The notes under the pieces: generated by a model
What the model saw: the letters and a program-made list of their open reading frames with translations, nothing else
Database searches by the model: none
What the model was told of the DNA's origin: nothing
Made by a program: the position numbers and the translations under genes
NCBI GenBank assembly: GCA_022564195.1
Contig: JADFLW010000013.1
Location: 1 to 38,420 of the forward strand
DNA length: 38,420 nt
Origin: Patescibacteria group bacterium
GTDB taxonomy: Bacteria > Patescibacteriota > Microgenomatia > UBA1400 > Chisholmbacteraceae
Direction of reading: 5' to 3'
Shown: positions 15,015 through 23,483 of the stretch, in pieces
How the letters are laid out: the number at the start of each line of letters is the position of its first letter
Position numbering within the stretch: position 1 is the stretch's first letter

Positions 15015-17955
15015 CTTCTTTCTCCCACCATCCCATCAGGTATGTGCGAATCTTTTTCTCTATGAAGCCGAGTCGTCTTCCAAACAACCGCCCATCAAAA
15101 ATGGCTCTCTCCGAAAAAATGAGCACAATCGTGAGGGTAATTACTGTCGTCACCCACCCCACCAGAGAACCACGAAAGCGAAAGCGCACGACCGTCTCTC
15201 TCTCACTTGAGGCCTCAGGAAGACGAACATACATAAATCCCGGGACTGCCGGCCCCGCCTTAAAAATTCTTGCTCCCTGACGTTCCCCGTTCACTTGAAT
15301 TTCTGCCTTCCATCCTGGATAGGCCTGCTCCTTCAACAACACTCCTCGAGCGCCGGTTGCCGTAATCTCCCTTTCCTGAGGCGAGAAAGACGTGGCTTCA
15401 AAGACTGGCTGATCCTGTTGCGTATCGACAAGATCTTCCATGATATTGGTAAAGAACGTCACCTCGTCAGGGTTATGGAAACGAATGACATGATAAGGCA
15501 GATTCATTCCACTCCATACCACCTGCCCCTCTCCAATCTCATGTGTCGCAAGGATGGGACGACCATGATTTTTAATAAGTATTTCAACCTGCGAACGAAC
15601 ATCGTCTGCACGTGGTGGATAGGAAAAATTCCAGTTAAGCTCATCAAAGAGCGGAGGATCAAAACGCTCAAAAGAAACACCAGTTGTTAATGGGCTTTTG
15701 AAAACTTCCAAATCCCACTCGCCTCCCAAAGGCGTTCTTTCCGACCTTTCTATCGGAAAGATCGCAGGGAGAGCCCCCGAATGGTCGGACTCTTTCGTCT
15801 CAATCCCAGAATCAATGAATGCCTTTCCACCTCGTCGAATATACTCCTCAAGCAATCGAAACGCTTTGTCCCCTCTAACATATTTGTAATCATAAAGAAT
15901 CAGCGCATCCATTGAAGAGATATCCGCAAAGCGCAATTTGTCAAGCGCCCTGCCTAACTTTATCGGAATAAGCTTCTGGACCCCCAAGTTTGCATCAGCA
16001 AGCGCCCGCACAATGGTCTCATATCCTTGATCACTCGCCACAATCCCCACAGTCGAAGCATTCGTTGCCATGAGTATTGGACTCACATACTCGTCTTTGA
16101 GTTCGTAGTAGTGAAGTTCTTGATTGCCCGTGCTAAATTTTTCTTCGTTGAAATCAAGAACCTCCTCTTTCGCCATGTACTCATCTGTTACAAGAAACTG
16201 CGGAAGAGGAGAGTAAACAAATGGACCAGCATGTCCTGCTTCAAAATATTTTATTCCGTACCAATCGATAAGAAATAGAGTATTATCCTTCGCAATGTCC
16301 TCAGGGTAGTCAAAAGTACCCACCAGTTGATGCTTTCCCCCTCCTTCCACGTCTTGGTTTAGTGAAGCATCAAGCCAGAACGTATAGCCTTTTTGACCAC
16401 TGGTTGGGGGATCCAAATATCCTCGAGCCAGAGGCATGGGGTAAAGTGTACTCCACCAGATATTGACTGTCTGATCAGCATCGTAAAGTCGGTAATCAGT
16501 CTCCTGAGGGTCAAGCCATTCAGGTACCATCCTGCTTCTAAGCTCAGCAAGCTCAGACGGGTCGGTCTTCATACTCGGAAGGTCTGGAAACGCCGATGAG
16601 GGCTGGGATCGTGTCAAAAGTAAGCTCAACGTCCCTGGAGCAATGACCTCCTCCTCACCCTCAAAATAATAATTCTCACCGAAGGTCTCGGGGTAGATCA
16701 GCGCTGCCATCACATCCGGTCGCGTGAGCTCTCGTACGCTGCCTCCGTATGGTCGTAACAAGAACCCCAACGCAAGTACCAAAAAGATGACCTCAAATGT
16801 CACCGCAAGCGGCCACTGTATGACTCCTCTCACACTCCCCCACCAGATGGAAGTCAACATCCCCACAAAGATCGGAACAGACCAAAAAAGTCGATACCAC
16901 CCACCATGAAACATGGAAATACCTCTGGAAAACAACCAGATGTAGAAGGCAAACCACAAAAAAACAGCAACGAATGGCAATACGCGTCGCACCGAAAGTC
17001 TCGTAGATTTAAAACTCAGTCCCGAAAGATAGATCGCCCCTACCAGCCCGAAAAGGATGAAGATCAAAGGCTGCGTGTCGGTAATCGCCCGAAGCGGCTG
17101 TCGCCGAATGAATTCGATGACCTCACCAGAAAGATCGGATGGGACCTTCACTGTTGAGGCTCCGACTTCATAGGCGCCAGGAACGTAAAGTAACGTCAGC
17201 GCCGAAAAGTTTCTATAGACCAACGGAAAACCAACAAGAATGGTGAGTGCGAGAAAGCCAAGAAAAGACATCGCTCGCCAAACAAGTGTTCCTCTCCCAA
17301 AGGAGAGCGCATAGATGATCGCTGCCGCCGGAAAGATGTACGCGATGACAACCTGAGGATGTCCCCAAATCGCAAGCCCAGCGATGAGAGATGCAGCAAA
17401 CAAAAAACGCCGTTTTTTCGTACGAAGATGAAGGGCCACAAACACCAATGCCCAAGGGAAAAAGGCCTGGGTAGCGAAACTGGGCAGGCTACCACCCCAC
17501 ATTAATGAACCATACACACCAATCGAGTAAACGGCGGCAACGCTCAGTATCGCAGAGAGAACGTGGCTTTTTGATAGCACATAGAAAAGCACATAACTCC
17601 CGACGAAAAACAGTGCCGCACTGATGATCATCCAATACTTAATTGACGCAAAAAGATCGAAAAAGGAGGTGAGCAGCAAGATGAAATAATAGTGAAGGAT
17701 TGGGAAGTTTGACAGAAATGGAAACCCTGAAAACCAAGCGTGATTCCACACCGCAGGAGGAAATGCCAAACTTTGCTTCAACATCTGTGTCATCGATGCC
17801 GTGTAATAAAAATCTACACCCCAGAGCGGACTGTAGTGAAAATACCACCAAGCAATGGGCAAGAAGGCAGCCAGAATAACCCCGATTGCCATCAGATGCA
17901 AAACCACTGTGCCAAGAGTTGTGGCGATTGAAGAAAGCTTCACAATAAAACTCAT
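15007..17955 (-). CDS. Large GT-C/YfhO-like membrane protein with extracytoplasmic GATase1-like region
   Basis: The 982-residue protein starts with a membrane helix and a first loop containing PLWGVDFYYT. About ten further helices follow up to about residue 430, giving a GT-C-type, 6-pyruvoyl-tetrahydropterin-synthase-related or YfhO-like layout. A large extracytoplasmic region follows with VNIWWSTLYPMPLARGYLDPP and FLIDWYGIKYFEAG. Next comes a ThuA/GATase1-like stretch (LLEEYIRRGGKAFIDSG, then GEGQVVWSGMNLPYH), a YfhO-like YPGWKAEIQVNG segment, a last helix and a basic tail ending GWWEKEDE. The frame opens at 18111, but the ATG at 17955 avoids overlapping the sulfatase gene and has AGGA upstream. 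It is a probable lipid-carrier-dependent glycosyltransferase. It is a paralogue of the protein at 27393-30299. Confidence 0.8.
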   Translation of the reverse strand: MSFIVKLSSIATTLGTVVLHLMAIGVILAAFLPIAWWYFHYSPLWGVDFYYTASMTQMLKQSLAFPPAVWNHAWFSGFPFLSNFPILHYYFILLLTSFFDLFASIKYWMIISAALFFVGSYVLFYVLSKSHVLSAILSVAAVYSIGVYGSLMWGGSLPSFATQAFFPWALVFVALHLRTKKRRFLFAASLIAGLAIWGHPQVVIAYIFPAAAIIYALSFGRGTLVWRAMSFLGFLALTILVGFPLVYRNFSALTLLYVPGAYEVGASTVKVPSDLSGEVIEFIRRQPLRAITDTQPLIFILFGLVGAIYLSGLSFKSTRLSVRRVLPFVAVFLWFAFYIWLFSRGISMFHGGWYRLFWSVPIFVGMLTSIWWGSVRGVIQWPLAVTFEVIFLVLALGFLLRPYGGSVRELTRPDVMAALIYPETFGENYYFEGEEEVIAPGTLSLLLTRSQPSSAFPDLPSMKTDPSELAELRSRMVPEWLDPQETDYRLYDADQTVNIWWSTLYPMPLARGYLDPPTSGQKGYTFWLDASLNQDVEGGGKHQLVGTFDYPEDIAKDNTLFLIDWYGIKYFEAGHAGPFVYSPLPQFLVTDEYMAKEEVLDFNEEKFSTGNQELHYYELKDEYVSPILMATNASTVGIVASDQGYETIVRALADANLGVQKLIPIKLGRALDKLRFADISSMDALILYDYKYVRGDKAFRLLEEYIRRGGKAFIDSGIETKESDHSGALPAIFPIERSERTPLGGEWDLEVFKSPLTTGVSFERFDPPLFDELNWNFSYPPRADDVRSQVEILIKNHGRPILATHEIGEGQVVWSGMNLPYHVIRFHNPDEVTFFTNIMEDLVDTQQDQPVFEATSFSPQEREITATGARGVLLKEQAYPGWKAEIQVNGERQGARIFKAGPAVPGFMYVRLPEASSERETVVRFRFRGSLVGWVTTVITLTIVLIFSERAIFDGRLFGRRLGFIEKKIRTYLMGWWEKEDE

Positions 17956-18010
17956 ACTAACACGAATCCTGGTCGCAAGAAATGAGAATAGAAAGATGCA
18001 ATTTGACCCC

Positions 18011-19597
18011 TCAAGAATCCAGCTCCTCAGTGACGTTATTGAACCTATACGGTGCTTTGTAGTAGTCCGAGAAGTAGCTCTCATCAGGGTGAAGATCAAG
18101 ATTCGCGCCAAAGTAGGTGTTGAAGATCAGCCGAAATGAATTGACTGGGCTAATGGAAGAGTAAAGACCCTCATCCCCATCATCGGGCAAATAGTACGCA
18201 TTAAGAATACCGAAGACCTGCTCAAGATCAAAGACCTCGTCCGGAGCGATCTTCGGATACAAATCCCAACCTACTGCCCACGCCCAACCATGATCTGACT
18301 GCAAAACAATAATTGGGGCAACCTCAGATTGTGCCAAGAGCTTGGTAATGAGCTCCTCAAGCTTGTGATTGATGAACAGAAGCTGATTCAAATACGCATG
18401 TTGCGTCCCTTCCGGAGTCCAACCTCCTTCCGGCTGCCCAACCGGCTCACCATATGTACCAAACACATAGGGAGGATGAGGGGAAACGATATGAGCAAAC
18501 ACAAGCGTCGGTTGCTCCCTATTACCCTGCTGTGCTATCCGATCGAATGCAAAGAGGATAGCCTGTCTGTCATCATCACGGCGCTCTCTAAGCAGGGGCT
18601 GTAGAACAGTCGTCTCAGCAAGCAAGGAGAAAAATTGCTCCTCCTGCCCGATATCCCTCCAGGTCAGTATCTCATCCGCGATGCCACTGTAGTTCGTTGC
18701 CGGCCACAAGGTACCGACCTGCACATATCGATACCCAATTGATTGCAGCAATTCGCCGACGCTATTGGCCTGGATCAGTGGGTACGTTGCAGTGACGTCT
18801 CTGGATGCAGTCCCTACTGTATCGCTCAGAAAGTTTACGTACTCCATGTTCAAACTCGACGCAAGGGATAACATGGTGTAGGGATAATTGCTGCGACTCT
18901 CAGAAGCAACATAGAACCCGCGGTTTTCCAAATAGTCAGTGAACTCGCTATTGTCATGGCCTAACACCTCCTTGAGGATGTCTGAGCGCATATATCCGTC
19001 CAGCACGATGTAATAGATATCGGGAGGATCATCTGGCATAGTGAGCTCGATGCTCTCTGCCTCTACTCGAATCTCTAGAGGTTTCATTTTGGTAAACGCC
19101 CATTCTCCTATGCTAAATAGGGTAAGCACGATGAGTGTGGCAGCAACAATGTTCAGCGCCCGTGTGACCATGGACAAATGTCTACGCGCTCTCAACACAA
19201 GAAAGGAACCCCAAAGAAACAACACCCCCCAAGAAGGCAAGAGAAATCTGTTCTTCCCAATCATCAGTCCCCGGTTCAACAGTGCGTCGTGGACATGCCC
19301 GTAGGAAAAAAACAGAAGTAAAGTGATCGATGTCATCATTGCCGCCTTCAGGTTGTCTTTCAGAAGATACCTCAACAACAACCAGGTAAGCGCAGTGGTG
19401 CCCAACACGATTGTGAGTGGCCGTAAGATGACTGGAGGTGTCGTTTGCCACACATTGATCGAGTACAAGAAGAGAACAGGGTATATAGCAAAAAGAAAGG
19501 GGTGAATGACCAACTGCTTCTTCACGCGTCGCCAGGTTCCCTGTAACTGGGTAAGAAAAACGTGGGATCTTCCCCCTGAGGGCCTCTTAAACATCAT
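18011..19597 (-). CDS. Membrane-anchored sulfatase / alkaline-phosphatase-superfamily protein
   Basis: The 528-residue protein has about five membrane helices in residues 30-167 and an extracytoplasmic catalytic domain. PDIYYIVLDGYMRSDIL (192-208) supplies the metal-binding Asp (200). SNYPYTMLSLASSLN (236-250) has the Thr (241) in the place of the nucleophile, and LQSDHGW near the C-terminus supplies Asp and His metal ligands. LTA-synthase-like and phosphoethanolamine-transferase-like members use this layout to move phospho-groups on surface polymers. The open frame extends to 19687 but would overlap the divergent gene; the ATG pair at 19592-19597 is preferred. It is the first gene of the minus operon, and its stop is 55 bases from the next start. 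Confidence 0.83.
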   Translation of the reverse strand: MMFKRPSGGRSHVFLTQLQGTWRRVKKQLVIHPFLFAIYPVLFLYSINVWQTTPPVILRPLTIVLGTTALTWLLLRYLLKDNLKAAMMTSITLLLFFSYGHVHDALLNRGLMIGKNRFLLPSWGVLFLWGSFLVLRARRHLSMVTRALNIVAATLIVLTLFSIGEWAFTKMKPLEIRVEAESIELTMPDDPPDIYYIVLDGYMRSDILKEVLGHDNSEFTDYLENRGFYVASESRSNYPYTMLSLASSLNMEYVNFLSDTVGTASRDVTATYPLIQANSVGELLQSIGYRYVQVGTLWPATNYSGIADEILTWRDIGQEEQFFSLLAETTVLQPLLRERRDDDRQAILFAFDRIAQQGNREQPTLVFAHIVSPHPPYVFGTYGEPVGQPEGGWTPEGTQHAYLNQLLFINHKLEELITKLLAQSEVAPIIVLQSDHGWAWAVGWDLYPKIAPDEVFDLEQVFGILNAYYLPDDGDEGLYSSISPVNSFRLIFNTYFGANLDLHPDESYFSDYYKAPYRFNNVTEELDS

Positions 19598-19639
19598 AGC
19601 CGGCTGAATTCGATGAGCGTACCAATCTAGCAATCGAGA

Positions 19640-19648
19640 TGCTACAAT
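19640..19648 (+). promoter_or_regulatory. Candidate extended -10 promoter in divergent spacer
   Basis: TGC-TACAAT (19640-19648) matches an extended -10 and lies about 28 bases before the ATG at 19676. The -35 region (TACCAA) is weak. It is in the 78-base spacer between two divergent operons, so a promoter is expected here. Confidence 0.35.
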
Positions 19649-19675
19649 TTCTGCGACAGTAAGCAGGCAAACCCG

Positions 19676-20692
19676 ATGACCGTACAATCATTAAAGAAGG
19701 CCTTGAATGCTTCTGCTCCGAAGGCAAATCCATTCTTAGGAATGATCTGGTGCACCATAAAGGGCTACGATCTCTATAATTTTCCCTTTGATTTCGTAGG
19801 AAAAGATGCTGGTAATCATAAAAATTCGCAGTCGGGCAAGATATGGTCTTTGGTGAATGAAATTCACCTCCATGGTCTGCTGTCTATGGCCTCATCCCCC
19901 ACTCGCCTGGTAAGGTTGCTCGCCACCATCCCTTCACTGATACTCCTAGCAATTCGCTTGAAAATAAACTCGGCCTGCATCCACTACTTAACGTCAAAAT
20001 ATTACTACACCCTGGACGAGGAAGAAAGAAGAAGGTTTCTGATCAGTAACATCTGGGGAGCAGCCCCAGGGGGGAATTGGAACCGAGCCCTGGAAGAGGT
20101 CTACGCTTCACGACCCGAGTTCACCGAGGTTCGCGAGCCTCTGATCGACGCGATAGTATCCCTTGGTGATGACGAGTACGATGGTGTGATAGAAATTGGC
20201 ACTGGCAATGGATGGTTTTTGGATTTGTTATCAAAAAAAATTGACCGAAACATACCCTTCATTGGTCTAGATTTGAACAGAGAGACAATTGAGAGAACAA
20301 GATCTCGATATGGAAAGAGCAGGAAACTTGAATTTGTATGCTCAGACATACTCTCCTTTACCAAGACTGAATCTCTCACACATAAACTTCTCGTCACGTG
20401 TTTTGTCTTGGAGTGTTTTTCACCAGAAGAACTTGTCGGTCTATGCGCGCTGTTGAAAAGAGAGGCACCATGTCACCTAGCAATCATTGAACGGGTAAAC
20501 AGTACGCATGAGGCAGAAGCACTGTCCAAGCCCATCGGTGGCTTTTCATATAGCCATGATTACGAAATGATCCTTAAAAGAGCAGGAATTGAAAAACAAT
20601 ACAGTCGCAAAGATACGGCAAAAAATCCCGGCAGCAATTTCAACCTAACCGCTGTATTTAAAGCTGTTCCCGAAAGTAGGACTTGCCAATGA
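19676..20692 (+). CDS. SAM-dependent methyltransferase with long N-terminal extension
   Basis: The 338-residue protein has a class I methyltransferase domain in its second half: motif I VIEIGTGNGWFLDLL (171-185), GLDLNRETIERTRS for ribose binding and a motif II region DILSFTK. The first about 150 residues contain a hydrophobic stretch (about 80-95, LLATIPSLILLAIRL) and no motif I recognise, so membrane association is possible. A weak glycine-poor motif III makes the subfamily unclear. It is the first gene of the plus operon that makes the predicted amino-deoxysugar, and its stop overlaps the aminotransferase start by ATGA. Confidence 0.75.
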   Translation: MTVQSLKKALNASAPKANPFLGMIWCTIKGYDLYNFPFDFVGKDAGNHKNSQSGKIWSLVNEIHLHGLLSMASSPTRLVRLLATIPSLILLAIRLKINSACIHYLTSKYYYTLDEEERRRFLISNIWGAAPGGNWNRALEEVYASRPEFTEVREPLIDAIVSLGDDEYDGVIEIGTGNGWFLDLLSKKIDRNIPFIGLDLNRETIERTRSRYGKSRKLEFVCSDILSFTKTESLTHKLLVTCFVLECFSPEELVGLCALLKREAPCHLAIIERVNSTHEAEALSKPIGGFSYSHDYEMILKRAGIEKQYSRKDTAKNPGSNFNLTAVFKAVPESRTCQ

Positions 20693-21789
20693 TTCTGTGC
20701 AGCAATCCCAAAGCCCAGTACAGAGCACACAAGCCTGAAATTGATAAGGAAATCTCAAAAGTGCTAGAAAGCGGCCAGTATATCTTAGGCGAACAAGTAC
20801 AATCGTTTGAGCGTGAATTTGCGCAATACCTGGGAGTGAATTTTGCCATCGGTGTCGGCAGCGGGACTGAGGCGCTCCACATCGCGCTCAAGGCCGCTGG
20901 TTTAGGCAAAGGTGATGAAGTCATCACTGTTTCCCACACGGCTATTGCCACGGTAGCCGCGATAGAGGTTGCTGGCGCCAACCCAGTACTCGTAGATATT
21001 GAATCGGATTTCTATACCATCAATCCAAACAAGCTAAAAAAAGCAATCAGCAAAAAAACTCGCGCGATCATTCCCGTCCACCTCTATGGACAGCCGGCTG
21101 ATCTCGCTCCGATTGCAAGCTTCGCGCGCCAACACAGAATCCATTTGATCGAGGACTGTGCCCAAGCCCATGGCGCGATGTACAAAGGGAAACGGATTGG
21201 TTCCTGGGGAAATTTGGCTTGCTTCAGTTTCTACCCAACAAAAAATCTTGGAGCGTTCGGGGACGGCGGCGCCATAGTCACAAGCAGTAAAAAATTAGCC
21301 AATACCTGCCGGATGCTACGAGAATACGGATGGTCGGAGACAAAGGTGAGTTCCATTCCTGGCTGGAGTTCACGTCTGGATGAACTGCAAGCCGCCGTAC
21401 TCAGAGTAAAATTACGATACCTCGATAAAGATAATGAATCAAGGATGAAGCTGGCAGCGATGTATGATACATTGCTGGCTGAAACCGATCTTATCCTGCC
21501 AAAAAAAAAGGCAAGGGCAACCCATGTCTATCATCAATATGTCGTACGCTCAGAAAGAAGAGACGCATTGCGCGATTTCTTGATGAAAAAAGGCATCCAG
21601 ACACTCATCCACTACCCGATTCCGGTCCATCTTCAGCCAGCCTACAGAGGAAAAGTAAAAACTGGAGGGAAGCTGAAAGAAACAGAACACGCGGCGAACA
21701 AGGTCCTTTCACTGCCAATCTATCCCGAGCTCACACAGACCCAACTCCGCTTGGTGGTAAAAACGATTCGGGCATTTTTTGATCAATAG
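20689..21789 (+). CDS. DegT/DnrJ/EryC1-family PLP-dependent sugar aminotransferase
   Basis: The 366-residue protein is typical in length. VGSGTEALHIALKA (57-70) binds the PLP phosphate, IEDCAQAHGA (154-163) gives the PLP-ring Asp (156), and FYPTKNLGAFGDGG (181-194) contains the Schiff-base Lys (185). GWSSRLDELQAA fits the active-site loop. It resembles FdtB/QdtB-type enzymes, which aminate a 3-keto (or 4-keto) dTDP-deoxysugar with glutamate. It starts at the ATG within the ATGA overlap; an upstream TTG is less likely. The next genes (C-methyltransferase, epimerase, SDRs) suggest the product is further processed to a branched amino sugar. Confidence 0.92.
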   Translation: MILCSNPKAQYRAHKPEIDKEISKVLESGQYILGEQVQSFEREFAQYLGVNFAIGVGSGTEALHIALKAAGLGKGDEVITVSHTAIATVAAIEVAGANPVLVDIESDFYTINPNKLKKAISKKTRAIIPVHLYGQPADLAPIASFARQHRIHLIEDCAQAHGAMYKGKRIGSWGNLACFSFYPTKNLGAFGDGGAIVTSSKKLANTCRMLREYGWSETKVSSIPGWSSRLDELQAAVLRVKLRYLDKDNESRMKLAAMYDTLLAETDLILPKKKARATHVYHQYVVRSERRDALRDFLMKKGIQTLIHYPIPVHLQPAYRGKVKTGGKLKETEHAANKVLSLPIYPELTQTQLRLVVKTIRAFFDQ

Positions 21790-21805
21790 CGATCTGAGGA
21801 GAAAG

Positions 21806-23020
21806 ATGGACAAATGCAAGATATGCAAGACACAAACTAAACCGGTCATCTCCTTTGGGAAAATGCCGATTGCAAACGGATTCATAAGCAGTCTCAATGC
21901 TGACGAATTTTTCTATGACCTAAAGGTCCTCTTTTGCCCCAATTGTTTCATGGTCCAACTGGGCCAGATCCCCCGCCCCGAGATGATGTTTGGTGAGACA
22001 TACGCCTATATCTCCTCCACCTCAAGCGCCATGGCTGATCATTTCAAGCAACAAGCGGACGAGATCATACGCTTGGTCTCAAAAAGGAAGGATCCATTTG
22101 TTGTCGAATTAGGGTGTAACGACGGGATCATGCTCAAACACATAGCGGAAAAAGGAATCAATCACCTGGGAATCGAACCGGCCAACAATGTCGCAGACCT
22201 TGCCAAAAAAACTGGTGTGCGTGTCTTAACAGAGTTTTTTGACCAAAAGTCGGCCCAGAAAATTGCCCGAGCCCATGGACCGGCCGATGTAATCTGTGCC
22301 TCAAATACCCTCTTGAGTATTGAAAACCTGAATTCCGCCTTCGAGGGGTTCAACATCCTCTTGAGAGACAATGGTCTTTTGTTCTTCGAGGATCCCTACC
22401 TATTTGATATCGTCTCGCTCTCGTCCTTCGACCAGATCTATGATGAACACATCTACTACTTCTCCGGACACTCGGTACGCGAACTTGCCAAACGCCATGG
22501 CATGAAACTCGTAAAGATGAATCACCAAGATGTCCATGGAGGGTCAATGTGCTATTACATCAAAAAGGGCACAGCAGGGAGACCTAGCGCCCAAGTTGCA
22601 AAATGGTTGAAAAAAGAAAAAGGGCTCAAACTTGATAGGATCACTGGCTACAAAAGATTCAAACGCAATGTCGACAACATCTGCCGAAATCTTAAAAACA
22701 CTCTGAAGAAAATAAAAAGCGGCAACAACCAAATCGTCGGCTACGGAGCCACTTCAAAAAGCACAACGCTTTTAAACTACACCCGGATTGGACCAAAGAC
22801 CATTGATTACATAAGCGACAACACCCCAACCAAGATTGGTAAATTCACTCCTGGGATGCATATCCCAATAAAAGCCCACTCGCAATTTACCAAAGATAGT
22901 CCCCCATTCACCGTTCTCTTCGCATGGAACCACAAAAAGGAAATCTTTCAAAAGGAAAAAGACTACCGCAAGAAAGGCGGGAAATTCATCACGTATTTTC
23001 CCAAAGTAACCATTGAGTGA
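21806..23020 (+). CDS. TylC3/NovU-type nucleotide-sugar C-methyltransferase
   Basis: The 404-residue protein has all three parts of the family: a zinc-binding N-terminus with Cys 4, 7, 44 and 47 (Methyltransf_13), a SAM domain with VVELGCNDGIML (99-110) and GIEPANNVA, and a Methyltransf_14 C-terminus with VGYGATSKSTTLLNY. The family adds a methyl group to carbon 3 of a keto dTDP-deoxysugar. The active-site segment QIYDEHIYYFSGHS has YDEH at 212-215. The usual NVL.HI motif is instead NTLLSIENL, so the conserved His is Ser 171. GAGGAG four bases before the ATG at 21806 decides the start. Confidence 0.9.
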   Translation: MDKCKICKTQTKPVISFGKMPIANGFISSLNADEFFYDLKVLFCPNCFMVQLGQIPRPEMMFGETYAYISSTSSAMADHFKQQADEIIRLVSKRKDPFVVELGCNDGIMLKHIAEKGINHLGIEPANNVADLAKKTGVRVLTEFFDQKSAQKIARAHGPADVICASNTLLSIENLNSAFEGFNILLRDNGLLFFEDPYLFDIVSLSSFDQIYDEHIYYFSGHSVRELAKRHGMKLVKMNHQDVHGGSMCYYIKKGTAGRPSAQVAKWLKKEKGLKLDRITGYKRFKRNVDNICRNLKNTLKKIKSGNNQIVGYGATSKSTTLLNYTRIGPKTIDYISDNTPTKIGKFTPGMHIPIKAHSQFTKDSPPFTVLFAWNHKKEIFQKEKDYRKKGGKFITYFPKVTIE

Positions 23021-23031
23021 GGACACGGTTT

Positions 23032-23475
23032 ATGATTGAAGGCGTCAAAATCAAGGAGTTAGTCGTGCACAAGGATGAGAGAGGCTTTTTCTACGAGCTC
23101 ATACGAGCTTCCGATACGTTTTTTGGAAACTTCGCACAACTGAGTCACTCGATGGCACATAAAGGAGTCTTGAAAGCCTGGCATCTCCATAAGAAACAGA
23201 CCGATTGGATGTATGTGGCAACAGGCAAAATCAAGTTGGCTTTATACGATAATCGAGAAGGCTCCAAAACGAAAGGAGAACTGGTTGAAATGGTGCTGGG
23301 TGAGGGTCTGGGACGGAAAGTGGTAAAAATTCCTCCCGGGGTAGCCCATGGGTATAAGGTCTTGAACGGCCCCATGCACATTATGTATGTCATGGATAGA
23401 GAATACGATCCCGATGATGAGCTACGAATACCTCATGACGACCCAGAGATCGGATATGATTGGAGCTCGACTTGA
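23032..23475 (+). CDS. RmlC-like dTDP-4-keto-sugar epimerase
   Basis: The 147-residue cupin is a short form of the RmlC (dTDP-4-dehydrorhamnose 3,5-epimerase) family, whose members are often near 180. Visible elements are ERGFFYEL, AWHLHKKQTDWMYVATGKIKLALYD (His pair in WHLH, 50-53), IPPGVAHGYKVL (100-111) and the C-terminal DPDDELRIPHDDPEIGYDW. It likely epimerises C5 and/or C3 of the keto sugar after C-methylation, like NovW/EvaD enzymes. The ATG at 23032 has TGAGGA about nine bases upstream and is preferred to an in-frame GTG at 23017 that would overlap the previous gene. Confidence 0.88.
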   Translation: MIEGVKIKELVVHKDERGFFYELIRASDTFFGNFAQLSHSMAHKGVLKAWHLHKKQTDWMYVATGKIKLALYDNREGSKTKGELVEMVLGEGLGRKVVKIPPGVAHGYKVLNGPMHIMYVMDREYDPDDELRIPHDDPEIGYDWSST

Positions 23476-23483
23476 TTAATGCA

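Noticed and set aside
17956-18111. Upstream extension of the large GT-C-like gene
   Set aside because: It would overlap the sulfatase gene by 101 bases, and the added residues are basic and unlike the membrane start expected.
19598-19687. Upstream extension of the sulfatase gene
   Set aside because: It would overlap the divergent methyltransferase start, and the spacer is needed for two promoters.
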